11,145 nt of DNA from an uncultured Eubacteriales bacterium (GTDB lineage: Bacteria; Bacillota; Clostridia; Oscillospirales; Oscillospiraceae), in contig URPI01000064.1 in the NCBI GenBank assembly GCA_900549705.1, positions 1-11,145 on the forward strand, in the 5' to 3' direction. The translations under genes and the position numbers were made by a program. Of the stretch, positions 1 through 6,039 are shown piece by piece (position 1 is the first letter of the stretch; the number at the start of each line of letters is the position of its first letter). Below the pieces are notes generated by a model. That model had not been told where the DNA came from and did no database searches. It was given only the letters and a program-made list of their open reading frames with translations.

Positions 1-567
1 GGGACATATGACGATGTGGAGCGAGGCGAACGCGGCAGCTCCGAGGAACACCTGACTGTGACGCAGTTCAATGTGCAGCAGGAGCAGGCACGGTTGGCAG
101 AACTCACGGAGCAGAACCGCCAGCAGGAACAGCAGGCGGCGACGCTCGGCAGACAGATTGAGAAAATTCAGAATCAGCAGGTCAATGTGGCAGCCATCGA
201 AAAGATTGAGGCGAAGTCCGTTCCCTTCTCAAGCAAGGTTTCCGTGGAGCGTGAGGATTTTGAACGCCTGTCCACGCTTGCAAAGAAGTACATTACAGCC
301 GAGAAAAAGGAATCCAAGCTGCAAAAAGCTCTGGACGCGGCAAACAGGCTGATTGCAAGGCTCAAGGAAGAGATTGCCGGTCTGAAGCAGGAGCTTTCCG
401 AGTACAAATCCGTTCGCAGCAAACTCCGCACATCGGATCTGGAACGCGAAAACGCAGAGCTTCGCGGAAAAGTGCAACGCTATGAGAACGTGATCCAGCG
501 CAATAACCTCTGGCATTTCTTCCGTCCACACAGAGAAAAAGCAGCATTGCGGGACGATGCCCGCTGA
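1..567 (+). CDS. Mob/Pre-type plasmid mobilization protein, C-terminal part (5' end outside window)
   Basis: The reading frame is open from base 1 to the TGA at 565-567, so the gene starts before the window. The first visible residues read GTYDDVERGERGSSEEHLTV; the ERGERGSS-EHL element is typical of the end of the relaxase domain in Mob/Pre (MobV-like) plasmid recombination enzymes. It is followed by a long Gln/Glu/Lys/Leu-rich region (QQEQARLAEL, IARLKEEIAGLKQEL) that should form a coiled coil, as is usual for the C-terminal half of these proteins. The family nicks a plasmid or element at its origin of transfer and pilots the strand during mobilization by a helper conjugation apparatus. The catalytic motifs lie upstream and cannot be checked. 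The tail ends in a basic stretch (HFFRPHREKAALRDDAR). A GTG at 16 is in frame but is internal. Family assignment is fairly safe; whether the full gene is intact is unknown. Confidence 0.8.
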   Translation, partial: GTYDDVERGERGSSEEHLTVTQFNVQQEQARLAELTEQNRQQEQQAATLGRQIEKIQNQQVNVAAIEKIEAKSVPFSSKVSVEREDFERLSTLAKKYITAEKKESKLQKALDAANRLIARLKEEIAGLKQELSEYKSVRSKLRTSDLERENAELRGKVQRYENVIQRNNLWHFFRPHREKAALRDDAR

Positions 568-600
568 TGCCGTGTTGAGCTGAGAAAAACGGATTTTATC

Positions 601-650
601 GAATGGGAGCGTCCAGATCGAGCAGCGTATCGTCCGGGCGCTCCCCATTC
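601..650 (+). repeat. Inverted repeat in the gap after the mob gene
   Basis: GAATGGGAGCG (601-611) pairs with CGCTCCCCATTC (639-650) apart from one extra C, giving an 11-bp stem 34 bases after the mob stop codon. The loop contains further short complementarity (CCAGATCG/CGTCCGG). No T-run follows, so it is a poor intrinsic terminator. It could be an mRNA 3' structure or a processing site. A second, weaker pair, CAGGTG (670-675) with CACCTG, lies between it and the next gene. The rest of 568-739 holds nothing else I can identify. Confidence 0.5.
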
Positions 651-739
651 AAAAGTCTCCCTGCTTTTGCAGGTGTAGAGCTGACAAAAAATCTTGAAAA
701 TGCACCTGTTTTCGTAGAGCAGGCAGAAATGGAGGCAAT

Positions 740-1036
740 ATGAAAACTGGACTGACCAAGCGGCAGAAAACGACCTGCATCTATTTTGACGAAGCCAGCA
801 AAACCGTCGAAATCCAGACGCACAATACCGCGCTCAAAAAGCGGCTGACGCAGTACGCGGCGGCATATCCTGATTTGTGTAAGCAGACCGACGATGATGA
901 ACAGGGCGGTCTTACTTTTGAGATTGACCGCAGACGGTTTGCCGTTCGCCTGACTGCACCGTATTCGGATGAGCGCCGTCACGCAGCAAGCGAGCTTGCC
1001 AAAGGAAATACAAATCGGTTGAGAAATGCAAAATGA
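740..1036 (+). CDS. Small conserved-type protein of mobile elements, function unknown (98 aa)
   Basis: The ATG at 740 follows GGAGG at 731-735 with a short 4-base spacer, and the frame runs 98 codons to TGA. The protein is hydrophilic, with no signal peptide or membrane segment. It begins basic (MKTGLTKRQK), continues with a probable beta-rich part (TTCIYFDEASKTVEIQTHN), and has an acidic patch (TDDDEQGGLTFEID) before an Arg-rich end (RRRFAVRLTAPYSDERR). From memory, proteins of this size with the LTFEID-RRF-RLTAPYS pattern are common on mobilizable and conjugative elements of Firmicutes, but I know of no assigned function. It sits between the mobilization gene and the restriction-modification operon. 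It may be an accessory gene of the element, or a small DNA-associated protein; both are guesses. Confidence 0.7.
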   Translation: MKTGLTKRQKTTCIYFDEASKTVEIQTHNTALKKRLTQYAAAYPDLCKQTDDDEQGGLTFEIDRRRFAVRLTAPYSDERRHAASELAKGNTNRLRNAK

Positions 1037-1048
1037 GCATTAACCATG

Positions 1049-1080
1049 TGGGGAAAAATCAGGTACATAACCTTTCCCCA
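1049..1080 (+). repeat. Upstream operator-like inverted repeat (TGGGGAAA...TTTCCCCA)
   Basis: TGGGGAA (1049-1055) and AGGT (1061-1064) pair with ACCT and TTCCCCA (1070-1080), leaving a five-base bulge on the left arm and the loop ACATA. The left arm is also the first copy of a 17-base direct repeat whose second copy lies at 1114-1130, so TGGGGAAA occurs three times around the methyltransferase promoter. This could be a multi-site operator, or a hairpin ending transcription of the preceding gene, though no T-tract follows. Confidence 0.5.
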
Positions 1081-1085
1081 TCATA

Positions 1086-1114
1086 TTGAATTCAAACGAG
1101 AGGTGTGTTATAAT
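1086..1114 (+). promoter_or_regulatory. Sigma-A-type promoter of the restriction-modification operon
   Basis: TTGAAT (1086-1091), exactly 17 bases, then TATAAT (1109-1114), with an extended -10 (TGT before TATAAT). This is near consensus. Transcription should start around 1120-1122. That makes the ATG at 1113, which overlaps the -10 box, unusable as the start of the methyltransferase gene and supports the ATG at 1161. Confidence 0.8.
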
Positions 1115-1130
1115 GGGGAAAAATCAGGTA
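1114..1130 (+). repeat. Second copy of 17-bp direct repeat, overlapping the transcription start
   Basis: TGGGGAAAAATCAGGTA here is identical to 1049-1065, with 65 bases between equivalent positions. The copy begins on the last base of the -10 box and covers the expected transcription start. A protein bound here would block initiation, so it is a plausible autoregulatory operator for the ribbon-helix-helix-like domain encoded just downstream. No binding evidence exists beyond position and repetition. Confidence 0.55.
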
Positions 1131-1160
1131 TTGTTCTTGTCCCAGATGGAGGAAAGCAAA

Positions 1161-2327
1161 ATGGCAAAGCAGGTTCACATCCGCGTAGATGATGATATTT
1201 ATAAGGAACTCAGCGACTATTCTGTAGTAAGTGGGCAGTCCATGCAGGACTGCCTGTCTGTAGCAATTAGGCAAATGCTCGTCAAGGCAAAGGAAGAACC
1301 TTCTCAGGATTGTAATGGGTACACCTTTATTGATTTATTTGCAGGTATTGGCGGTATGCGACTTGCATTCGAATCAGCCGGTGGGTGCTGTGTTTATTCT
1401 AACGAATGGAATAAGTACAGCCAGCAGACCTATTACGCAAACTTTGGTGTGCAACCGGACGGTGATATTACAAAGGTTCAGGCTGAAAGCATCCCGGATC
1501 ATGATATTCTTGTAGCGGGATTCCCCTGTCAGCCGTTCTCAATCGCCGGGGTTTCAAAGAAAAACAGTTTGGGGCGTGCTACTGGCTTTGAGGACAAGAC
1601 CCAGGGAACGCTTTTCTTTGATGTATGCCGTATCCTGAAAGCAAAGCGTCCGAAAGCGTTTATGCTGGAGAATGTCAAAAATCTTTGCAGCCATGACAAA
1701 GGCAGAACTTTTCAGATTATCCAGGAATCTCTGCGGGAGCTGAACTACAAAGTATTCTTCCAAATCATTGACGGAAAAGGCTATGTGCCGCAGCACAGAG
1801 AACGTATTGTCATTGTCGGCTTTGATAAAGAACGCTATGGAGAGGATATCAGTTTTTCTTTTGATCTGCACCCTTTGAAGAAGCAGCCGGTTGTGCGTGA
1901 TATTCTTGAAAAAGAGGTCAGCGAGAAGTATACTCTTTCAGATAAACTCTGGATTTACCTTCAAAACTATGCTGCAAAACACCGTGAAGCAGGCAATGGT
2001 TTTGGCTACGGAATCGCCCCCTTGGACGGAGTGACCAGAACGATCAGCGCTCGTTATTATAAAGACGGTTCTGAAATTCTGATCGAACAGCGCGGAAAGA
2101 ATCCACGTCGTTTGACACCGCGTGAGTGTGCGAGATTGCAGGGCTTTCCAGACAGCTTCAAAATCCCGGTTTCGGATACGCAGGCATATCGACAGTTTGG
2201 AAATTCCGTTGTTGTTCCGCTTATGTCCGATGTCGCAAAGCTGATTGTTGCAAAGCTGGAACAACTCGATACTGACCCGCAAATCGAAATTGCTTTTTCC
2301 AATATTCCGCAAAGGAAGGTGATATAA
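1161..2327 (+). CDS. DNA (cytosine-5) methyltransferase with N-terminal ribbon-helix-helix-like domain
   Basis: I chose the ATG at 1161 (388 aa) because GGAGGA at 1148-1153 precedes it by seven bases and the promoter -10 overlaps the earlier ATG at 1113. Residues 4-45 (QVHIRVDDDIYKELSDY, then SVAIRQMLVKAKEE) have the strand-helix-helix pattern of ribbon-helix-helix DNA-binding domains. The catalytic domain follows with all C5-MTase landmarks: motif I DLFAGIGG at 58-65, motif IV PCQPFS with catalytic Cys123, motif VI ENV at 170-172, motif VIII QHRER at 211-215, a target-recognition region near 280-310 (TRTISARYYKDG), and closing motifs RLTPRECARLQGFP and YRQFGNSVVVP. The last two resemble Dcm/M.EcoRII and M.SsoII, suggesting a CCWGG- or CCNGG-type site. 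It methylates the host's own sites to protect them from the nuclease encoded next, whose ATG directly follows the TAA. Activity is near certain from motifs; specificity is inference. Confidence 0.96.
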   Translation: MAKQVHIRVDDDIYKELSDYSVVSGQSMQDCLSVAIRQMLVKAKEEPSQDCNGYTFIDLFAGIGGMRLAFESAGGCCVYSNEWNKYSQQTYYANFGVQPDGDITKVQAESIPDHDILVAGFPCQPFSIAGVSKKNSLGRATGFEDKTQGTLFFDVCRILKAKRPKAFMLENVKNLCSHDKGRTFQIIQESLRELNYKVFFQIIDGKGYVPQHRERIVIVGFDKERYGEDISFSFDLHPLKKQPVVRDILEKEVSEKYTLSDKLWIYLQNYAAKHREAGNGFGYGIAPLDGVTRTISARYYKDGSEILIEQRGKNPRRLTPRECARLQGFPDSFKIPVSDTQAYRQFGNSVVVPLMSDVAKLIVAKLEQLDTDPQIEIAFSNIPQRKVI

Positions 2328-3506
2328 ATGCCAGAAGGATACGCAATTCAGGCAATACAGGCTGTTCTGAGCGGTCAGAGAGCTTATTGCAAGTTTCTCG
2401 CGGCAAATGATACCGGCTTGACCGGAGGGCATCAGGCGGGAATCTATATTTCAAAGCCGTCAATCCCCATCCTTTTTGATGAACCGGGTATCAAGGGGAC
2501 GAACAAGGAAAAATGGGTAAAGGTCAAATGGCAGGACGGTGTTGAAACAGATACCCGCTTTATTTACTACGGAAAGGGTACTCGAAACGAGTATCGGATT
2601 ACAAACTTCGGGCGCGGTTTTCCTTTCCTGCGACCAGAGTATACAGGGGCGCTTTTTGTATTTACAAAATGTGATGCTGAGGATTATCAGGCATTTGTAC
2701 TGAATTCCGAAGAAGATATCGACCAGTTCCTTGACGCATTCGGCATCAGTCCAACAGAGACAAATCAGTTGATTGATGCTGGGCGGGTGCAGGAAGAAAC
2801 GCAGGAACGGATTGCCATTCAGGAGTTTATTGCAGGGCTGACAGTAGATTTTCCTCTCTCAGAAGAAATGTCCGCAGCAGCTCGTGACATTCAGAACCGT
2901 GTATATGACCATCTTGAATTTATCCGCACAAATCCTGACCGTAAGATCATCGACTGGACAAATACGGAGTATGCACTTTTTCGTGCGATTGAACACGCAC
3001 GATATGGGGATGCCATCGCACGCGGATTTACGTCCGTAGACGAATTTATCACGATGGCAAATATGGTTCTGAACCGCAGAAAGAGCCGTGCAGGAAAGAG
3101 TCTGGAGCATCACCTTTCTGCAATCTTTGACGGCAATGAAATCATATACACCGCACAGGCTGTTACAGAGGGCAACAAGAAACCGGACTTTATCTTCCCT
3201 TCGCAGGCATCATATCATGATATGACTTTCCCTACAGAAAGGCTGATCTCTTTGGCTGCAAAAACGACCTGCAAGGATCGTTGGCGTCAGGTTATCAATG
3301 AAGCCGACCGTTTGCGTGACAGACCCAAATATCTCTGTACGCTCCAGCAGGGAATCTCCCCTGCACAGATGGACGAAATGCAGAGCGAGAATGTTATTCT
3401 TGTTGTTCCCAGACAATACATTACATCCTATCCCGCAGATCGTCAGGACAGAATATGGACGCTTTCAAAGTTCGTTTCTTATGTGCGCGAGGTCGAAGGA
3501 TTCTGA
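2328..3506 (+). CDS. EcoRII-family type II restriction endonuclease
   Basis: The ATG immediately follows the methyltransferase TAA, with AAGGAAGGTGAT just upstream as ribosome binding site. The 392 residues are close to EcoRII's length of about 400. Residues 1 to about 170 correspond to the N-terminal effector DNA-binding domain (YRITNFGRGFPF at 89-100). The C-terminal nuclease core has RRKSRAGKSLEHHL (250-263), KPDFIF with Asp287, Tyr296, and AAKTTCKDRWRQV with Lys312 and Lys316. The spacing Asp-9-Tyr-16-Lys-4-Lys matches what I recall for EcoRII (Asp299, Tyr308, Lys324, Lys328) with a constant offset of 12, so the active site looks intact. It should cut unmethylated sites, probably CCWGG-like, and may need two or more sites as EcoRII does. 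The stop TGA overlaps the Vsr start (TGATG), indicating coupled translation. Confidence 0.93.
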   Translation: MPEGYAIQAIQAVLSGQRAYCKFLAANDTGLTGGHQAGIYISKPSIPILFDEPGIKGTNKEKWVKVKWQDGVETDTRFIYYGKGTRNEYRITNFGRGFPFLRPEYTGALFVFTKCDAEDYQAFVLNSEEDIDQFLDAFGISPTETNQLIDAGRVQEETQERIAIQEFIAGLTVDFPLSEEMSAAARDIQNRVYDHLEFIRTNPDRKIIDWTNTEYALFRAIEHARYGDAIARGFTSVDEFITMANMVLNRRKSRAGKSLEHHLSAIFDGNEIIYTAQAVTEGNKKPDFIFPSQASYHDMTFPTERLISLAAKTTCKDRWRQVINEADRLRDRPKYLCTLQQGISPAQMDEMQSENVILVVPRQYITSYPADRQDRIWTLSKFVSYVREVEGF

Positions 3507-3958
3507 TGGCGGATATTGTTTCTCCGGAAAAACGCAGTCAGAATATGTCTGCGATACGATCAAAAAACACAAAGCCTGAAGTGTATCTGCGGAAACTGCT
3601 TTTTGCACAGGGCTATCGTTATCGGATTGCAGACAAGTCTGTTCCGGGGCATCCTGATATTTTTCTGCGCAAATATAATACTGCGATTTTTGTCAATGGT
3701 TGCTTCTGGCATCGTCACCCAGGCTGCAAATACGCATATACACCAAAGAGTCGCGTGGAATTCTGGCAGAAAAAGTTTGATGATAATGTCAGACGGGATA
3801 GTGCAGTGAAAGCAGAATTGCTGGAGCATGGCATTAAGTGTTTGATCGTATGGGAATGTACTATTAAACGAATGGTGAAAAGCAGCGACGTAGAAAAACG
3901 GATCATCCAGCAGTGTACAGGTTTTCTTCGCGCGAAAGAGATGCTGCTGGAGCTTTGA
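3506..3958 (+). CDS. vsr: Very-short-patch mismatch endonuclease (Vsr)
   Basis: The start ATG at 3506 shares its A with the TGA of the endonuclease gene and opens with MADIVSPEKRSQNMSAIRSKNTK in the usual Vsr way; upstream in-frame codons to 3455 lie inside the endonuclease gene and are not needed. At 150 aa it matches the family. Asp51 (GHPDIF) fits the metal-binding Asp51 of E. coli Vsr. GCFWHRHPGC supplies Cys66, His69, His71 and Cys74, and LIVWEC gives Cys118, consistent with the structural zinc site (one residue shifted relative to E. coli). The histidine equivalent to E. coli His64 is Asn here. Vsr nicks T:G mismatches produced when 5-methylcytosine deaminates inside the methylated site, so it repairs damage caused by its neighbour methyltransferase. 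Its place as third gene of the operon fits that job. Confidence 0.95.
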   Translation: MADIVSPEKRSQNMSAIRSKNTKPEVYLRKLLFAQGYRYRIADKSVPGHPDIFLRKYNTAIFVNGCFWHRHPGCKYAYTPKSRVEFWQKKFDDNVRRDSAVKAELLEHGIKCLIVWECTIKRMVKSSDVEKRIIQQCTGFLRAKEMLLEL

Positions 3959-3998
3959 AACCCGGATCTGCACATAAATAGTTGCGGATATGGATGTA

Positions 3999-4013
3999 GA
4001 ATATCATATATTC
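3999..4013 (+). promoter_or_regulatory. Palindrome before the XRE-peptidase gene (candidate operator)
   Basis: GAATATcatATATTC is a perfect 6+6 inverted repeat ending just before the ribosome binding site (AGGAAAGGAG, 4016-4025) of the HTH-metallopeptidase gene. A weak -35 (TTGCGG, 3982-3987) lies upstream, but no convincing -10 does. XRE-type antitoxins usually repress their own operon through such sites, so this is a reasonable but unproven operator. The 76-base gap could equally be read through from the restriction operon. Confidence 0.35.
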
Positions 4014-4034
4014 CGAGGAAAGGAGCTGAACGCA

Positions 4035-5204
4035 ATGGCAAGAGGCATACCGGCAATTGTAACCCCAGAAGTATTACAATGGGCGCGAGATCTGGATAGG
4101 ATCACTATAGATGAAATTGCGCAGAAATTAAATGTCGATGCAGCCAAGGTTAGCGCATGGGAAAACGGAAATGAACACCCATCCCTGACACAGGCAAAAA
4201 AGCTCGCAAAACAGTATCGCGTACCATTTGCTTTTTTCTATTTGCCTGACGTACCCAAAAGGGCAAAGCGGCTCGAAAAAACCGATTATAGAACATTTGG
4301 AAACTGGGGATTTCCGGAAATGTCTCGTGAGTTGAGATGGTTTCTCAGAGACATTGAAGATCGCAGAGATATTATGATTGACCTTTATGGGGAAGCAGAA
4401 ATATTACCGACTGTATGTACTTTGAGCATCTCGCCTGATACCAGCGAAGAAAGATTTTCTGAGCAGATCAGAAACTTTTTATCTTTGACAGATGCTGTAC
4501 AGATCAAATTCAGAAAACCGGAAGCAGCACTCTCGTATTGCATTTCCAAACTGGAAGAGCAGGATTTTCTGATTTTTCAAGCAGCAAAGGTTCAGCCCGA
4601 AGAAATGCGAGGGCTGTCCGTAGCCTACGACACTTTCCCAATTATTGCACTTAACCGAAAAGATGAACCAAGCGCAAGATTGTTCACTCTGCTACATGAG
4701 CTGGTTCATATTATGACGCGAACATCTGGTATTTGCAATAATATGAGCCAAGATCCCGGTCAAGCAGACAAAACAGAATTGTTCTGTAACAAGATTGCCG
4801 GATTAGCCCTGGTTCCAACTGTTCAGTTGAAAAGAAACAAAAACTTCTTCCTGATGCAGCAATATGGGATTGATGATACCTATGTTAGTGCATTAGCCAG
4901 AGATTTTGCTGTTAGCAGAGAAGTCATTTTGCACAGATTGTGGGACATTGATTTTATTGGGAAGTCCGATTATTTTGATATTTTGAATAGATATACTGAT
5001 GAATACCGCGCTTATAAACAAAAAAAGAAAACAGATGGATTTCTCCCTCCAGCACTTGATAAAGGAACTCAAGTAGGAAAGCTGTACACGAAAGCTGTTA
5101 TGTCTGCATATCACGCAGAGAAACTCACTCCGCGAGAGGCAAGCAATTACCTTTTGGGGCTGCGAGTTAAACATTTCGAAGCCGTTGAAAGGTGGTGCTA
5201 CTGA
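4035..5204 (+). CDS. XRE-HTH / ImmA-IrrE-type zinc metallopeptidase fusion (probable antitoxin)
   Basis: I start at ATG 4035, since AGGAG at 4021-4025 sits nine bases before it; the in-frame ATG at 3990 has no such site. The 389-aa product begins with a helix-turn-helix (residues about 14-64; DEIAQKLNVDAAKVSAWENG and TQAKKLAKQYRVP), followed by the FAFFYL-DVP linker typical of COG2856-like proteins. It then carries a gluzincin-type site, FTLLHELVHIM, with His221, Glu222 and His225, and a third ligand probably Glu248 in TELFCNKIAGLALVP. The C-terminal 80 residues form an extra helical domain. ImmA/IrrE relatives cleave repressors and regulators. HTH fusions of this kind next to PIN-domain genes are predicted type II antitoxins or regulators. 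The stop overlaps the next start by one base (TGATG). Domain calls are strong; the antitoxin role is inferred from pairing. Confidence 0.9.
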   Translation: MARGIPAIVTPEVLQWARDLDRITIDEIAQKLNVDAAKVSAWENGNEHPSLTQAKKLAKQYRVPFAFFYLPDVPKRAKRLEKTDYRTFGNWGFPEMSRELRWFLRDIEDRRDIMIDLYGEAEILPTVCTLSISPDTSEERFSEQIRNFLSLTDAVQIKFRKPEAALSYCISKLEEQDFLIFQAAKVQPEEMRGLSVAYDTFPIIALNRKDEPSARLFTLLHELVHIMTRTSGICNNMSQDPGQADKTELFCNKIAGLALVPTVQLKRNKNFFLMQQYGIDDTYVSALARDFAVSREVILHRLWDIDFIGKSDYFDILNRYTDEYRAYKQKKKTDGFLPPALDKGTQVGKLYTKAVMSAYHAEKLTPREASNYLLGLRVKHFEAVERWCY

Positions 5205-5665
5205 TGGCTAAATATGTGTTTGATAGCAACATTTTTATCAATCTTCAACGGCGGCAACCACTTGATGTATTTCCATCTCTTTGGGTCAAAATCGGCGAAC
5301 TGATGGATGATGGTACGATTATTTCCAGCCAAGAAGTTTATGATGAGATCATGATTGGCGGCGATGATCTGGAAAAATGGGCGAAGGCACGGCAAAAGTG
5401 CTTCCTTCCATCGGATATTCCAGTGCAGCAGGATGTCAGAGCCATTCTTTCCACGCACCGCGGACTCATAGAAGGAGGAAAAAAGAAAAATTCCGCTGAT
5501 CCGTTTGTTATTGCTCTTGCAAAACAACAAAACTGCAAAGTGGTGACAGAAGAGGTCCCAACGCATAATATAAATTCGCCCAAAATCCCTGATGTTTGTG
5601 CTGCCTATAATATTGAATGTATTGATTTCATAGCTTTCGCGCGTGAAGAAAAATTTGCGTTTTGA
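5204..5665 (+). CDS. PIN-domain protein, DUF4411-like (probable RNase toxin)
   Basis: The ATG at 5204 overlaps the preceding TGA, and GAAAGGTGG (5187-5195) serves as ribosome binding site; the GTG at 5192 is in frame but lies within that site. The 153-aa protein starts KYVFDSNIFINL with Asp7, has Glu44/Glu48 (SSQEVYDEI), Asp99 (NSADPFVIALA) and TEE at 115-117. This is the spaced acidic set of PIN nucleases, which use metal ions to cut RNA. The ADPFVIALA and KIPDVCAAYNIECIDF patterns and the partner gene point to the DUF4411 group. Encoded second and translationally coupled to an HTH-peptidase, it is most likely the toxin of a toxin-antitoxin pair. No toxicity can be shown from sequence. Confidence 0.9.
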   Translation: MAKYVFDSNIFINLQRRQPLDVFPSLWVKIGELMDDGTIISSQEVYDEIMIGGDDLEKWAKARQKCFLPSDIPVQQDVRAILSTHRGLIEGGKKKNSADPFVIALAKQQNCKVVTEEVPTHNINSPKIPDVCAAYNIECIDFIAFAREEKFAF

Positions 5666-5905
5666 CACAGACCTTTCGGAACATCACGGCGACGCCGTAG
5701 AACCATACTATCAAAAGTATAAGCTATTGATAGCATCCCCTGATAGCTTTTTGATAGCAGAAAGTCGGATACCCCGTAGGATTGGGATAACTGGTATCAA
5801 ATAAAGCCAAATGGAATCAAACGGTCTATACAAAAAAGTTTAGAGTGTGTTTCCACTTGGCGAGAGGGGGTCAACAAAAATGCGTGAATAAATAAAGCGC
5901 GTTTT
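5666..5905. other. Non-coding junction between defence block and lipoprotein block
   Basis: No convincing gene lies here on either strand. The minus-strand reading frame over the PIN gene is a shadow. The stretch is AT-rich, contains the heptamer cluster described separately, and includes a GATACC/GGTATC pair (about 5768-5799). It lies where composition changes from the AT-richer defence genes to the GC-richer lipoprotein genes, so it may contain an element boundary. I see no clear attachment-site core. Confidence 0.4.
5708..5758 (+). repeat. Clustered TTGATAG/CTATCAA heptamers and weak terminator
   Basis: CTATCAA (5708-5714) is the inverse of TTGATAG at 5727-5733. TTGATAG recurs at 5751-5757, and a near copy, CTGATAG, sits at 5740-5746. 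AAGCTAT (5721-5727) also pairs with ATAGCTT (5743-5749), which runs into TTTTT (5748-5752), so an intrinsic terminator for the toxin-antitoxin pair is possible. The alternative is a multi-site protein-binding or recombination region at the end of the defence block. Confidence 0.45.
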
Positions 5906-5933
5906 TTTACTCAAAAATGTAACCAGTTACAAT
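5906..5933 (+). promoter_or_regulatory. Promoter with internal 14-bp operator palindrome
   Basis: TTTACT (5906-5911), a 16-base spacer and TACAAT (5928-5933) form a plausible sigma-A promoter. The perfect palindrome TGTAACCAGTTACA (5918-5931) lies between and overlaps the -10. Palindromes of this TGTAAC-N2-GTTACA type are typical targets of LacI/GntR-class repressors of sugar genes, and the first gene downstream encodes a sugar-type solute-binding protein. The leader to the ATG at 6040 would be about 100 bases. Confidence 0.6.
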
Positions 5934-6039
5934 TGAGAGATTGGAGGGGATTTCCTTTAAAACAGAATCTTTTCATGGTGATAGCAAACACAGCAGCGGA
6001 CATTTATCCCACACTTTAAAATTGAACGGAGGAAACCAT

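Noticed and set aside
1086..1160. Longer methyltransferase start (TTG 1086 or ATG 1113)
   Set aside because: TTG 1086 is the -35 box and ATG 1113 overlaps the -10 box of a near-consensus promoter; ATG 1161 has the proper GGAGGA site.
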